Made by a program: the position numbers and the translations under genes. The notes beneath the pieces were generated by a model. It searched no databases and was not told the DNA's origin. It saw only the letters and a list, made by a program, of their open reading frames with translations. From contig NMRB01000076.1 of NCBI GenBank assembly GCA_002633025.1, positions 367,900 to 431,899 of the forward strand: a DNA stretch of 64,000 nt. Direction: 5' to 3'. This document shows, piece after piece, positions 36,931 to 47,853 of the stretch (its first letter is position 1; every line of letters starts with the position of its first letter). The stretch is from Notospermus geniculatus. Taxonomy: Eukaryota > Nemertea > Pilidiophora > Heteronemertea > Lineidae.

Positions 36931-37140
36931 GCCCATTGAGAGCCAACTCACCCATTGAGAGCAAACTTACCCATTGAGAGCCAACTTGCCCATTGAGAGC
37001 CAACTTGCCCATTGAGGGCCAGCTCACCCATTGAGAGCCAACTTGCCCATTGAGAGCCAACTTGCCCATTGAGAGCCAACTCACCCATTGAGGGCCAACT
37101 CACCCATTGAGAGCCAGCTCGCCCATTGAGAGCCAACTCG
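36931..37140. repeat. 19 bp tandem repeat, 11 copies
   Basis: CCCATTGAGAGCCAACTCA starts at 36932 and every 19 bp to 37122. The preceding ATGGTGAATTG and the unit itself recur singly near 30980 (inverted), 50475 and 51620, so the array seems to have grown from one copy of a dispersed repeat. Confidence 0.95.
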
Positions 37141-38221
37141 CATGAGAAAACTCTGATGAGTGGGTCAGCAACTTTAGTTTCACCTACATGTACTCTCATT
37201 GCTTATGGAAAGCAAGTTGCTTTCTAATTCTACAGTGTTGCTGATGAATCTAGGGCCAGCATCTTCTACTTTATCACTGGAAGATATGATGATATAGCTT
37301 GGATCATTTCTCATCTGGCTGCCACATACCTGTAGAGGTAAAGAATCATACATAAAATCTGCACCGTGCATTCTTCCTCATCACTGCCGGAAGGAACTCC
37401 TTGTCTTCTCTTGTGGATATCTCCTCCTTTTCGTGCAGTTTTTCGGCCTAGCTCTTCGGTGAGTTTGTTGTCATTGATACGTGATAGCCATCCTCCTCTT
37501 CAGTCCTCAGTTTGATTTCAATTGACCTTGTACATTGATTTATGAGAACACTTGATCAGCTGGGCTTATGGAGTTTAAATTATACCAGATTGATGGGTCA
37601 CCCAGAGCGTCTGTCATTGATGCACTCCCTATTGATCCTTGAATCCCAGAGTATCTGGTGCCATGGTGTCATTGATCTATTGATTGACTTTGTTAGGAAT
37701 CGGGCAACTGTCATGGTTGCACATCCGCTTGACAGTTATTTGTCCTTTGGCTATGGTTGATACTTAAATTGGTATGGGTATCTGCTCCATGACTCATTAA
37801 GCTCTGTATGCAGCAGAATTATCACAGTTCATGATCGATTCAGTGGTCCTGGTGTTCTCTTTTCCAATGACTGTGATGGTCCTTGGGGCAGTCCAGTGTT
37901 GTCCACACATTGAATAGCCCAACAGCATGAAAATCTGCTCGCTCAGTTCTGATTGTTTCTTACTTGCTGGACTTCCAAGAAGGTGTTTGTCTTATCTTGT
38001 CTAAAAGGTCTCTTTCAAGCCAGCCTTCAATTCATTTCCGTTTTTAGGGTCCAACATGCCGACATCTACACCAGACACGTTGCCTCCTTGCACAGCCTTT
38101 ACTTTTCAGATTTTCACAACAAAAATGCATCTAATCTCACAAGTAGACTAAAATTTACAAATACGCCTAAAGGAATGTTTCTGATTGTAATGTAATGTCA
38201 AGATTTGTTTTGTACTTTTAG

Positions 38222-38373
38222 GTGAACCCCAACAGCAAAGCTTTCAGGGAAGGAGTACAAGTGGGCGACATCATCTACAAGATAAATGGGGAGGTGGTCG
38301 ATGGACTAACACTTGTCGATGCACAGAAACGCATCAAGGCTGTAGGGAACACACTTGAATTAGAACTCAAGAG
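38222..38373 (+). CDS. PDZ gene exon 2 (PDZ second half)
   Basis: 152 nt after acceptor TTTTAG, ending AAG AG|GTAAGA in phase 2. It reads VNPNSKAFREGVQVGDIIYK then INGEVVDGLTLVDAQKRIKA and VGNTLELELKR. This is the rest of a PDZ fold: the helix A region with SKAFREG, the GDxIxxING strand-turn, helix B (TLVDAQKRIKA) and the last strand. It completes exon 1. In the SYNPO2/PDLIM group the domain binds alpha-actinin and related Z-disc partners, which is family knowledge and not shown here. The phase-0 entry lets it also accept the alternative first exons at 14794, 25289 and 35380. Confidence 0.92.
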
Positions 38374-41300
38374 GTAAGATGAGAACATGTTCATCTTCAT
38401 GTATTGATGGTTTTAACACTTCCTGGGCTGTTTGGATGTTGGAGAAAGTGCCCAAGATTGTGTTTGTTGCAGGATACCATCTTGAATGATGAACCAAATG
38501 GTGTAGTAAAAGTGTGCTCTTAAGCTTCTTCTGAGTGAATGGTCGTCTATTCCTCTGGTTCTTGTGACTGATAGTGTCAGAATAATGACATGGAAGTGTT
38601 TGATTCTTGTGAACTTTGGGAGTTGTGATGCCAGACCTGTCAAACTAATCAAGAGATGGTGAGATCGGCTACCATCAGTCCCAGCTGCTCACTATTCAGA
38701 GTCATGCCATGTTCATTGCCATCTCATTCTACAACTCCTGTTTAAGCTATTGACATCCTGGAACAGGGGGGATTTGAAGATCTCCAAGTGAACCATGCTC
38801 ATTGAGTGAAGAATGATATCAAGGATTCACATCATCAAGTTGGCCTACTTGATAATTTCTATCTATCCTCATGATCACATTGTGTCATGTTAGGTCACTT
38901 GAAGTTGAAGGAGTTGTCATGCTCTTCATGTGCATCTTTGGTTTGGCTGTATCAATATGGCCACATTCTCTTGCACTAGCTGCCGATTCATGGAATGAAC
39001 AAATGCACTGCTGAATCTTCTGTGACTGACTGGTATGCAGATCGCATACGCCAAGCACGCATTCTGTTATTTGAAGAGGAAATTGTAAATGCTTATTATT
39101 TTGAGAACTCTTGGGCAACAAAGTCAGACACATTTGTCATTCTCTAGTACATTCCCATCATTTTCAATACTTACTGTAGCTCATCCAGTTGTAATGCACA
39201 GGGGTAATTCTGGTGTTCTTGCTGACGAAAGCAACTCAGAAGAATTCATGTTAAACTGAGACATTTTGCCATTCTTTTGCTGTTGGTTGGGAAGATTATT
39301 TCAGACCTTTGGGCAGGTTCTGAAGCACAGGAACTACAGTCACATGAGTTCTTTTTACATTTCCTCTGGTGTTCCCCCTTATCCAGGATGGTGTGTGGTG
39401 GGTGGGCGTGTCTACTCTGATTATCAAACATGTCAAGGTAGACTACTACAGGTTAACGGTTTTCTGATGATCTCTTCATACAAAAGATAATGGAATCTTT
39501 CAACAGTCGATTTCTTTCTGTTTACATTGCAAATGGAAATTCCTCATCTTACTTTCAGTGGTTTCATGCCCCCGGGAATAGAAAATCTATCAATGTCATA
39601 GATAATGTCTTGAATTAGAGGTCATTGCATTGCCTGGTGGGAGCATTGGTTTGTATTGGTTACTGTGCCTTGGTGATTGTGGATCATCATTTTCATGAGT
39701 AGACTCTGAATATTTTGCTTCTACCACTGCCTAAACCCAGTGGCAAGGTTGAGTTGGATTTGAATTTCTTAGGGCCATCGACTGGTGATGGTGGTCTTGA
39801 TGTTACTTCCGTAAACCTTATCTCATCTAAGTCCTTGATCCACCTTATCTGACTGAATGGAAATGCTCGAAATTGGATGATATCAATCCAACTATTTACG
39901 CACTAAAACATAAAAATAGCTTCCTGGTGATTGCCATGTAGCTTTGGAATCCAATGCTTCTGAACGCCTCCACAAGTTGCCTGAGCAGGGTACCAACTTC
40001 AAGTTCTTCAAGAGAACATTGTGAAATATGGTACCTGTTCTTTCCGGCTGCAGACTATGATGACGTCAATCTTGGTGAAATCTGATTGCCGTTGCCCACT
40101 TAAAATGTTTTTCTCTCTCTTACCTGGACCTTGGTGAAGCATATTTCATCAAGTACCTGTGTGCCATGCAAGATGTGTCGAGAAATAGTATCTTTTCCTT
40201 ATCATAGGTGGCTTTATCACCTGTTCAAATGGCGGAACTTGAGGTGTGCTTAGAAAGGCTTGAAGTTGCATCAATCACTTGGCTTTGAATAGGTGCATGG
40301 ATAATGCACCGGCCTCATACATGAACCACTGTAATACTGCATGTTTGAGGTAGGGGTAATGCGTACTTGATGCAGTGCTCCTGAGTGGAGCATGTGCTTT
40401 TTGGTGAGGATTCAACTGAAGTAGCAATGTATGGTTGGATGGTTGAGACCCTTGGAAACCATGGGAAATGCACCTTGGGGCAGCAAAATCAGCTATTTTC
40501 AAAGTCACTGAACAAAGGTGTTTTGAACAAGAGAAAATCGACCAACAGACAGCTAACAGAATGAATTTTGTTTCTGATTGCCAATGTGTCTATCGATTAA
40601 CATTTTGTGGTTGATTCCCACTTTCTAATCCTAATTGATATTACCAGTCAAGCAATTAGCTAATGGCTTGCGATAAAACACACTCTAATCGAGGGATATG
40701 TCAAACTTTCTTGATTTCATTACACTTTGTAAGGAATGAGGGCTAATGGATGACTTTATTATTGATTATTATAGACTGTTTGAGAAGGAACAATGTTTTA
40801 AATTGCCTTTGAGTTGGGGCTTTTTTATTTGGATCACCTTTACACCATGCGCGTTGAAGTAAGTTGGAAATTGTGAAGACTTCCTGCTGTTCTTGGACCA
40901 CTTCTTCAGTTGAATGGATATGGAAAAGAAGCAGATTTGTAGCAAAGAAGCATTGCTCAGGAACCACTGCTTCTGGTAGCAGTGATGGAGCAGATATCAT
41001 CCCAAGTTAGGAGCAGACATGAAGTATATTCCAGCAGAATTGCAGCATTCCCGGTGCAACAGAGAATCCTGTGCTCTTTGGTGGGCATGGTAGGGGTATT
41101 CTCAAGGGAAGATTCCATCTCCTACTGCTTTAACAATGCTCCAAGCAGACAACACATGACTGTCAACTGCATTCAGCTTGTTCATTATGTCAATTGAAGG
41201 AAGAATCAAAGGAATATGTCAGTTTTATGATCCTTCAGAAGTCATAATTCTCTCATAATGCTTTCTAATTCGGATGTGGAGCAATCACAGAGATGAAAAT

Positions 41301-42057
41301 GCAGCTGATCTTATCATTTGTAATGCATTTGTCCTGATGTCTCATCAGCTTCTGCTTCTGTGTTGGCCTTTGGTGATTAGTCGACTCTTTCCTCTTTCTC
41401 TCAAGAATAGGTTCTGATGGCAGTAATGACACTGTAATTGCATAATTATGCTCATGGATGGGTCTTGTCCTGTGGTTTAACATTTGAATTCAATCCTTTC
41501 TCTGAGCAACTGACCGCGGCACCCTTGATGTCATTCTGATATCCACCTGCAACTTTCACTAATTAGCACTCCAAGCCAATATGGCTTTCGTCTTATGCTT
41601 TCTCATGTAGCAATTATAAAGGCCTATAAATCCAAACCAGACCTGGTTCTCATCACTTTGAACAGTGAAATGATGATAAGCATTGGATTTTGATTACACT
41701 TGGCTTTAAGATGTCAAACTTTGAAAACTAGATGAAGCTGGCCAATAGCAGCAGGCTTTGAACTTCTCTTTATGGTTTTCAACCTTGGAAATTTAGTAGG
41801 AGACTCAAGGCTGTTGTCTGATACTCTGAATGATCTTGATTTTGATACGTTGGATACAGATTGATGCAGAACGTAGGATAGAGGAAGTCCGATGACCTTT
41901 AAGTGTGCCACTTTCTGTCTTGGCTTATTCCTGTGGGATTCTGTTGTTGTGACTGGCCTTTTCGTGATTACGTGATTCTAACTGGGTGTTGTCGTTAAGA
42001 ACGCAGTTTCTTTCGAGTTTTTTTCGAATTTTGAGTATCATTTGAGGATTATCGATC

Positions 42058-42095
42058 ATGGGGAATAAGTCGTCTAGTCCAAGGATATACATTAG
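42058..42095 (+). CDS. Alternative first exon A, MGNK myristoylation start
   Basis: ATG 42058 opens MGNKSSSPRIYI and ends ATT AG|GTAAGG in phase 2, exactly what exon 3 at 45408 needs (AG+G makes Arg, then GEDGVDG). Gly2 with Ser6 fits the N-myristoyltransferase pattern M-G-x-x-x-S. Splicing here bypasses both PDZ exons, giving a membrane-tethered form with no PDZ. The partner exon at 42499 begins with the same four residues using different third bases (GGG AAT AAG here, GGA AAT AAA there). That is the main evidence that both are real and under protein-level selection, since chance or recent duplication would not predict it. The upstream promoter is not identified. Confidence 0.6.
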
Positions 42096-42185
42096 GTAAG
42101 GAGTCATTGACTTCAAACATCTTTCTGAGTCTCTGATTGTAGTTTTGTTTCACTTTGCTGTGTTTTCCTGGTGGTCTGGAGTATG

Positions 42186-42272
42186 AAATGGGGAGTAGGC
42201 GAAACAGAGAATAGGCAAAATGGTGATTAGGCGAAATGGGAGTAGGCAAAATGGGAAGTAGGCGAAATGGGG
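42186..42272. repeat. 16-17 bp tandem repeat, about 5 copies
   Basis: Units of the type AATGGGGAGTAGGCGAA, alternating GGCGAA and GGCAAA. It lies between the two MGNK exons. Confidence 0.85.
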
Positions 42273-42498
42273 ATGAACCTATTTTGTATTGATGTCGGTT
42301 GGTTTGTTCTCTGTCATTAGAAACTCTACATCATCCAATTTGTGAGACACCAATGGATCTGTAATCCAGTGTCCACCTCTTCTAGTGATCTGGGGACACA
42401 AAATTGTGCTCTGTTGACATATATGAGTGATATTTTGAATGATATCGTTTCAACCATTACATTTCAACTGGTATTTGTATTTTTCTGCAAAGCTAAAC

Positions 42499-42527
42499 AT
42501 GGGAAATAAACTAGGTTGTGGAAAGAG
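42499..42527 (+). CDS. Alternative first exon B, MGNKLGC start
   Basis: ATG 42499 opens MGNKLGCGK and ends AAG AG|GTAAGA in phase 2, the same junction as exon 2, and would continue RGEDGVDG in exon 3. Gly2 allows myristoylation, although position 6 is Gly and not the preferred Ser or Thr. Cys7 close by could be palmitoylated, a dual lipid signal seen in many peripheral membrane proteins. The product would differ from exon A only in the first ten or so residues, so the pair may give two membrane affinities. The exon is only 29 coding nt and would be missed by gene finders. Confidence 0.6.
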
Positions 42528-42699
42528 GTAAGAGAAGAGTATACGAAGTCAACGATCAAGTTCTTGATGTTGTGTTTTGAAGATTTTCTTCTCATCAGTT
42601 CAGCTTTTTCAATTCATTACATATTTCACTGTTATTGTATGTGGATTTCTTGCAAAAAATTCAGAAAGAAAATTTTCAGTTGATTTTGCATGCTTTTTA

Positions 42700-43486
42700 G
42701 CCCGCTTGGCCGCAAGGCCCAGCAGGGCTTAAGCTGTGGTTGGGGTCATTGAGTGGTGGTCTGTCGTGCGTCAATACGTACGTACGTACGTACGTCCGTA
42801 AACTTTTGGTTTGTTAGCGCTCTAGCGCCTTTATTTTTTGAGGAATCTTTTTGATCTTTGGTGGGTGTGTATATGGGCCTAAGATCTAGGTCAAGTTCGA
42901 TTTTGAGCGTGGTTGGTTTCCTATTTTGGCCTCCAGGGGGCGTTTTGTGAAAAATTTCAAAGGGCTGTATTTTGATAATGGTTCGAACTACTGTGTTGAA
43001 ACTTTCTACACATTTACCTCTAGGTTATAGCAACATACAGACAAAATTTCGTTGAAATCTGATTCTCGACTTTGCCACTAGGGGGCCAAAACTAAAATCA
43101 CTAAAAGTGTTATTTCTCCCTTACCAAGAGACGGATCTTTGTCAAATTTTTATCATGGGTATATCTAATGAGGATACATAAGACAACACTTGAGTTTTTG
43201 AATTTGACCTACTTTTCAAGGTCACAGGGGTCAAAGTTCTTCTGAAATTATGAAGTTGGCTCTTTTTGTAATGATTGCTTTGAAACTTCGTACATATCTA
43301 CCTCTTGATTACAACAACTCACAAACGAATTTTCGGTGAAATCTGATGCTTGAATTTGCCACTAGGGGGCCAAAACAAGAAAAACATAAACTGCTATTTC
43401 TCCCTAACAAAGTGATGGATCTTCGTCAAACTTCTATCAAGGGTAAATAGGATACATAACATAATACTGCTTCAAGCCAAGCGGGC
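42700..43486 (+). mobile_element. CGTC-type element, third subfamily (787 bp)
   Basis: The terminal inverted repeat is GCCCGCTTGGC at 42700 and GCCAAGCGGGC at 43476. An ACGT run replaces the CGTC run. Inside are CTCF-like cores CCTCCAGGGGGCG (42930) and CCACTAGGGGGCC (43075 and 43359), and a DR3 AGGTCA-CAG-GGGTCA at 43219-43233. The interior is clearly related to 31661 and 45762 although the ends differ. Confidence 0.8.
42930..43371 (+). promoter_or_regulatory. Three CTCF-like cores and a DR3
   Basis: CCTCCAGGGGGCG (42930-42942) and two identical CCACTAGGGGGCC (43075-43087, 43359-43371) match the CTCF core well. The DR3 at 43219-43233 is preceded by TCA, giving the extended half-site TCAAGGTCA used by ERR/SF-1 type receptors. 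Confidence 0.45.
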
Positions 43487-45407
43487 ACAGTGCCATTGGC
43501 ACTATTTTTCTTGACCATGCATGATACTGTGTGTTGATAGTTTACTACCTTTCAACTTCTGTCCTGTATCGGGCAAAGTCATGAGGTGTTCAGGACTATT
43601 TTCCCGCATTGATCATTCTGGACAAAAGAGCAATGAATAATGTTAAAGCAGTGAATCTGTATTCGGTACTCTTTCCCTCATTTGAATTTCATCATGATTT
43701 CGCTGTGGGCATTTTAGCACGTTTCAATTAGGCATCAACTGAATATTTAGAAATCATGAATAAAGCTCTAAATCAAATGTTTATGCTTATGTTGTTTTTG
43801 TATATGTGTGTCAACGGAATACACCTGGTCAGAGACAACCCGTGCTGCATCTGGGCGTACATGCTCATCATGACTCATCACGCACGGAAACACCTGTCAG
43901 TTGAACCCTGGAATTTATGTATCAATGAAATATGTGAAAAAGTTTCAAATGCAATTGACACACATCACGAGTCTAATACATTTATCACATTTAGAGTTTT
44001 ACCGGCTGTAGCTTTCCTCTACTGTTGCCATCTATTGGCAGTGTTTTGAATCATTTGCTAAAAGTAGCCTTGGAAAAGGAGATTCAGTGAGATTTGTTGA
44101 TCCTAGCAACCAGTAATCGTGGTGGGTTGGTGCTACAGAAGGAACCATGATTTGCCCTCTGAGGGGGTCCACTTAGCAAGGAGGTTGCTCTGATCCTGGC
44201 GTGAATCTGCCTAAAGGTTGTCAACAAGTTGGTCTCTTGACCCACCTGTCAGTCCTTGTGTAATTTCAGATGAAGAATAGTGTACGGTAGTGCCTTTCAT
44301 GAAGACATTTGTAACAAAATTTCGGGATGAAAACTATATGTAGTCTGGTTGCGATGGAGCCAAAGTGAAAGACGCTAAGTTTCCTCTCAAAATTGTACTA
44401 ATCGTTCTGTCGATTTTGGATGGAAGTCAATTTCATCATAATTTGACTATTTCAACCCATATACTGATTTACTTTCTCCTTGATTGATGCATGAATAAAT
44501 GTGGCAAACCCAGCATGAACCCAATCTACCTGTTTTCCCTGTAACAATGTGTTGGGCATCTACCTCAAGGAGAAAGTTGCTGTTGGAGGCGGTGATGTTT
44601 TCAGTTGAGTTGAATGGAAACATTGTGCGGAGTGCTTGGGTAATTTTCGGACATGGCTGAATGATCACTGGAATGCTGATCCAAAGATGCTGCTGGAGTC
44701 AGAAACCTGTCTCAGAAAGGAATGGAAAACTCCTGTGGAGCAGTGGGGCTAATGGTGTCAAATTAACTGCATGTTTATTTCACAACTCTATGCTACAGTG
44801 GATTGCAGAAAATTCTGATGATTGTCCTCTAACTTCGTTGTTGAGGAACAAAATTTTCCTTTTCAATTTCCCTCAAGTTCTTGGATTGTGATTTGTTACT
44901 CTCAAATTGTCAGTAATGACGAACCTGTCCATGAACAATTACATTGTTAAAATCAAGTGCATGCCTCTGTTTGGTCAAAAACGTCAGAGCCGGGCTAGGA
45001 CGAGGAAAATAAGACGGTGAGTTATGGTCGACTTTTGTCCATTCACCAATTTCTTCAGATCAGATATTGTTTTTCCCTCTTCTTCGTTTGTCCGTCATTC
45101 TCCTTTGAGATCAAGTGTAACTTGTCAGTGTTTGCATGTGCTAATTGTTGCTCAAAGCAGTTCTTTTTCAGCAAGGTCCGTTGAATCCACTGAGAGTAGT
45201 CCTTGAATGAATTGCTCAGAAGCGAGGAGTGACTTTTTGTCCTTGTTGATTCTCTTTGCCTTCTGCATGCAGGGCACATAGTACCAAATCAGAGACTGCT
45301 ATATTGCTCAATGACAGTGTTGGATGCAGGTTGCCATGAGTGATTATGTGTCGTCATGCAGTCAGATAGTTTTGCTTCTGGTCATTCCATACTTTTCACT
45401 TTTTCAG

Positions 45408-45589
45408 GGGTGAAGATGGTGTAGACGGGCCAGGAACTGCAGAGGCCAACAAAGAGAACCAGGTCAAAGGTCAAACAAAACAAGTGACCAATCAAAAGAA
45501 GGACGACATGTTCAAAAGTAGTACTAGCATAAGCGTCAACCATCACCCCTCGGGGGAGGAGTATAATGACACTGCAAAACAAGAAACAG
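45408..45589 (+). CDS. PDZ gene exon 3 (hydrophilic linker)
   Basis: 182 nt after a good acceptor (CACTTTTTCAG), phase 2 in and phase 1 out (ACA G|GTGAGT). It reads RGEDGVDGPGTAEANKENQV, KGQTKQVTNQKKDDMFKSST and SISVNHHPSGEEYNDTAKQE. This is a charged, low-hydrophobicity linker with no known domain. It is the common acceptor for the full PDZ form and for the two MGNK first exons. The phase change to 1 starts a run of exons that all carry phase 1 on both sides. Confidence 0.85.
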
Positions 45590-45761
45590 GTGAGTTTGTT
45601 GAAAGACTTTGTTTTGCGAAGTCATGTTGGTAGTTTCTAGTCTAAGTTGCTTTCTCTTGAAGTCTTTCGTCTTCAACTGCAGCATAACCTGGCAGAAAGA
45701 TCCTTCAGTCATGTACCGGTACGGAGTTCTGTTTTGTATCGGCGCCGTCAGGTAGATTTTT

Positions 45762-46132
45762 AGCTCACTGGGGTGAGCTATTACGATGGTGCAGCGTCCG
45801 TCGTCCGTCGTCGTCCGTCGTCGTCGTCGTCCGTCGTCGTCGTCGTTGTCCGTTAGCAGGGCACGTTTCGTAACCGCTGGAGCTATTGATCTGAAACTTG
45901 GTACATATATACCCCTAGGTCAGATGACCCACGACACCAAGTTTCGGTCCGATTCGACTCTCAGTTTGGCCACCAGGTGGCGGAAACCAAAAACACAAAA
46001 AGTACAATAACTCCTGAACTAATGACTAGATCATCTTCAAATTTTTATCATAGGTGTAGCTAATAAGGATACATAACATATATAACGGGTTTTTGATTTG
46101 ACCTACTTTTCAAGGTCACAGAGGTCAAAGTT
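45762..46132 (+). mobile_element. CGTC-rich element, truncated by gap
   Basis: AGCTCACTGGGGTGAGCT, then a long CCGTCGTCGTCG run and the same interior as 31661, including CCACCAGGTGGCG (45970-45982) and a perfect DR3 AGGTCA-CAG-AGGTCA (46113-46127). The end is lost in the N gap. Confidence 0.75.
46113..46127 (+). promoter_or_regulatory. Perfect DR3 of AGGTCA
   Basis: AGGTCACAGAGGTCA is a direct repeat of the canonical nuclear-receptor half-site with 3 bp spacing, the arrangement preferred by VDR/RXR-type dimers in vertebrates. Confidence 0.4.
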
Positions 46133-46146
46133 NNNNNNNNNNNNNN
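46133..46146. other. Assembly gap (14 N)
   Basis: Run of N. Confidence 1.
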
Positions 46147-47735
46147 AAAGACAGCTTGTTAATTGGAACTGCTTTGAAAACATATCCAATGTTTGTTTGA
46201 AACCTATTAACCTGCACTGAAGGTCATTCAGGTGAAAGAAAGGTTTGCCTAGTTCTTTGTAGCAAAGCTGCAACCCTGTTCTCCGTCCTTCTAGCACCTT
46301 GTTCATGGTTTCATGCTACTGTTAGGGCCTAGAGATTGCTGTGCACTGGCTCAGTAGGGAGCTAAGGTAATACACCATTAGCAGCTCCTGCACAAGCCAT
46401 ATCTCAGCCCTCCTAGTTTGAGGTGAAGCCAATGTTGCTGCAAATGCTTCAGCAACAGCCGATCTTCAAGTACACCACAAAAAAATGGATCCCCATGACT
46501 CTACAAATATAAACTGCAAGTCTATACTTCCGGTGAAAAAGCAGTGGTTTCAACTGATCATTCAGCAGTGAAAAAGCAGCTTTGATTAGTCAGGAAGCAG
46601 GCAGGCAGTCAGAAAAAGTAGTTTTATGTTGCTTCCTGACTTCTTTCATTGTAAATACAGCAATGATCTGGCTGAACACTTCCTGAGATTCTTTCAAGAA
46701 GCATCATTTGTTGGTATTCTTGGAGATTGTATTTGGAAAGTGATTTATAGTTCACTTTGAGTTTTAATAGACATTTCTCTGTGAATTCTTCAAGATAGAT
46801 TCCTTCATGTCTTGCCCAAAGGCATGCAGGTAATGGGAAATTCATATGAGTATCAATCGGTGTTGACTAGGTTCCTGAGAAATTCTCCCAGAAGCGTTAA
46901 TGCATTGCTCTACTTTGATTATTTTTCCTGAGATTTGTGGCTCTTTTCATTCATGATATCTTCAACAAGTTCTGTTGCCCAACCCAAGTTATTTCCAGAA
47001 GAATCAGAGACACATTTGCTGAAGTGGTACCTGCTTGTTCACACCTTCATGTTGGTGTTGAAAGCCCGAAGTTGAAATTCTTGCCATTGAAGTGTTGCTT
47101 CTTTGGTCGAACACTTCTAACTTTATCACTGCTTGAATATTGCTTCTTGTCTCAGTCAGCCTCTGGTATTGGGAAGGTCTGTTCTGCAGTTAATAGTTGG
47201 AATACAAGGAGTGCGTTTGTGGTTGCATTTGTTGAACTGTACAGGATATTAGAAGAATTGACGCTGTCAGAGGTAGGTTAGTGGATATCTGCTCGTAACT
47301 GATGAGACATGCAGGAATGGAGGACTGAACAGTTTCAGTTTTGGTTGAAATCAATGTCGTCATGGGAAAAAGAATGATAAGCAAGCAGGAGCTAGAACAG
47401 GCAAGATCTGATGACGACTGTGGCAAACTTGTCGGCAGCCGTTCCAGCGTTCCAGCGGTGTCTAAACAGTGAAATGGTTACCAGATTTCATTTTGGTGCA
47501 AACCAACCACCGTTTTGCCTGTTTACCTGGCCCAAATGACCTGTTTAGTATAAGTATCCAGGTTATTCAGAACACATAACCACCATAATTTGTTATTTTG
47601 ATAAACAATATTGATATCTGATTGGATTCCTTGGGCTGTTTTGTTTTTACCTTGGCTGGGTTGCCAGTGTGTAGTTTTGAATCAGGTGTGCCTCCTCCTT
47701 CAAGGCCCACTGTTCATGCTAAAGTAGGACACAAT

Positions 47736-47853
47736 GGCCCGTATTTTAGAATGCTCCTCATCGTAAAGGAGATTCTCAAGGCAATTGTTCTCCTGTTGAG
47801 AAAAATAGTCTTGAGAACTCCTCTTCGTTGAGGAGCATTCTAAAATACGGGCC
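47736..47853. mobile_element. Foldback MITE, family C copy 2
   Basis: Perfect ends GGCCCGTATTTTAGAATGCT and its inverse, with an inner GAGATTCTCAAGG/CTTGAGAACTC pair. Resembles 30675-30797. Confidence 0.8.

Larger units (their letters stand above)
11245..38221. other. PDZ gene intron 1 (27 kb)
   Basis: This splits the PDZ domain. It contains candidate alternative first exons (14794, 25289, 35380), many MITEs, SINEs, tandem arrays, a sequencing gap and two CGTC-rich elements, all listed separately. Other open frames of 110-130 codons (20190, 20974, 33992 plus strand) have no motif or splice support and I leave them out. The remaining kilobases, for example 16.2-18.3, 18.6-19.9, 22.1-25.2 and 27.8-30.1, show nothing I can name. 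Confidence 0.75.
38374..45407. other. PDZ gene intron 2 (7 kb)
   Basis: Holds the two MGNK first-exon candidates, a short tandem repeat between them and a CGTC-rich element. The rest, including 38.4-42.0 and 43.5-45.4, is AT-rich without features I can support. The open frame at 43756 (97 codons) has no motif. Confidence 0.7.

Noticed and set aside
40448-40498. Another MGN start (MGNAPWGSK...)
   Set aside because: There is no usable donor before the stop; the only GT is GTCACT and the phase is wrong for exon 3.
47192-47276. Open stretch with acceptor TTCTGCAG and donor GTAGGT
   Set aside because: It enters in phase 1 but leaves in phase 0, so it cannot join exon 4.
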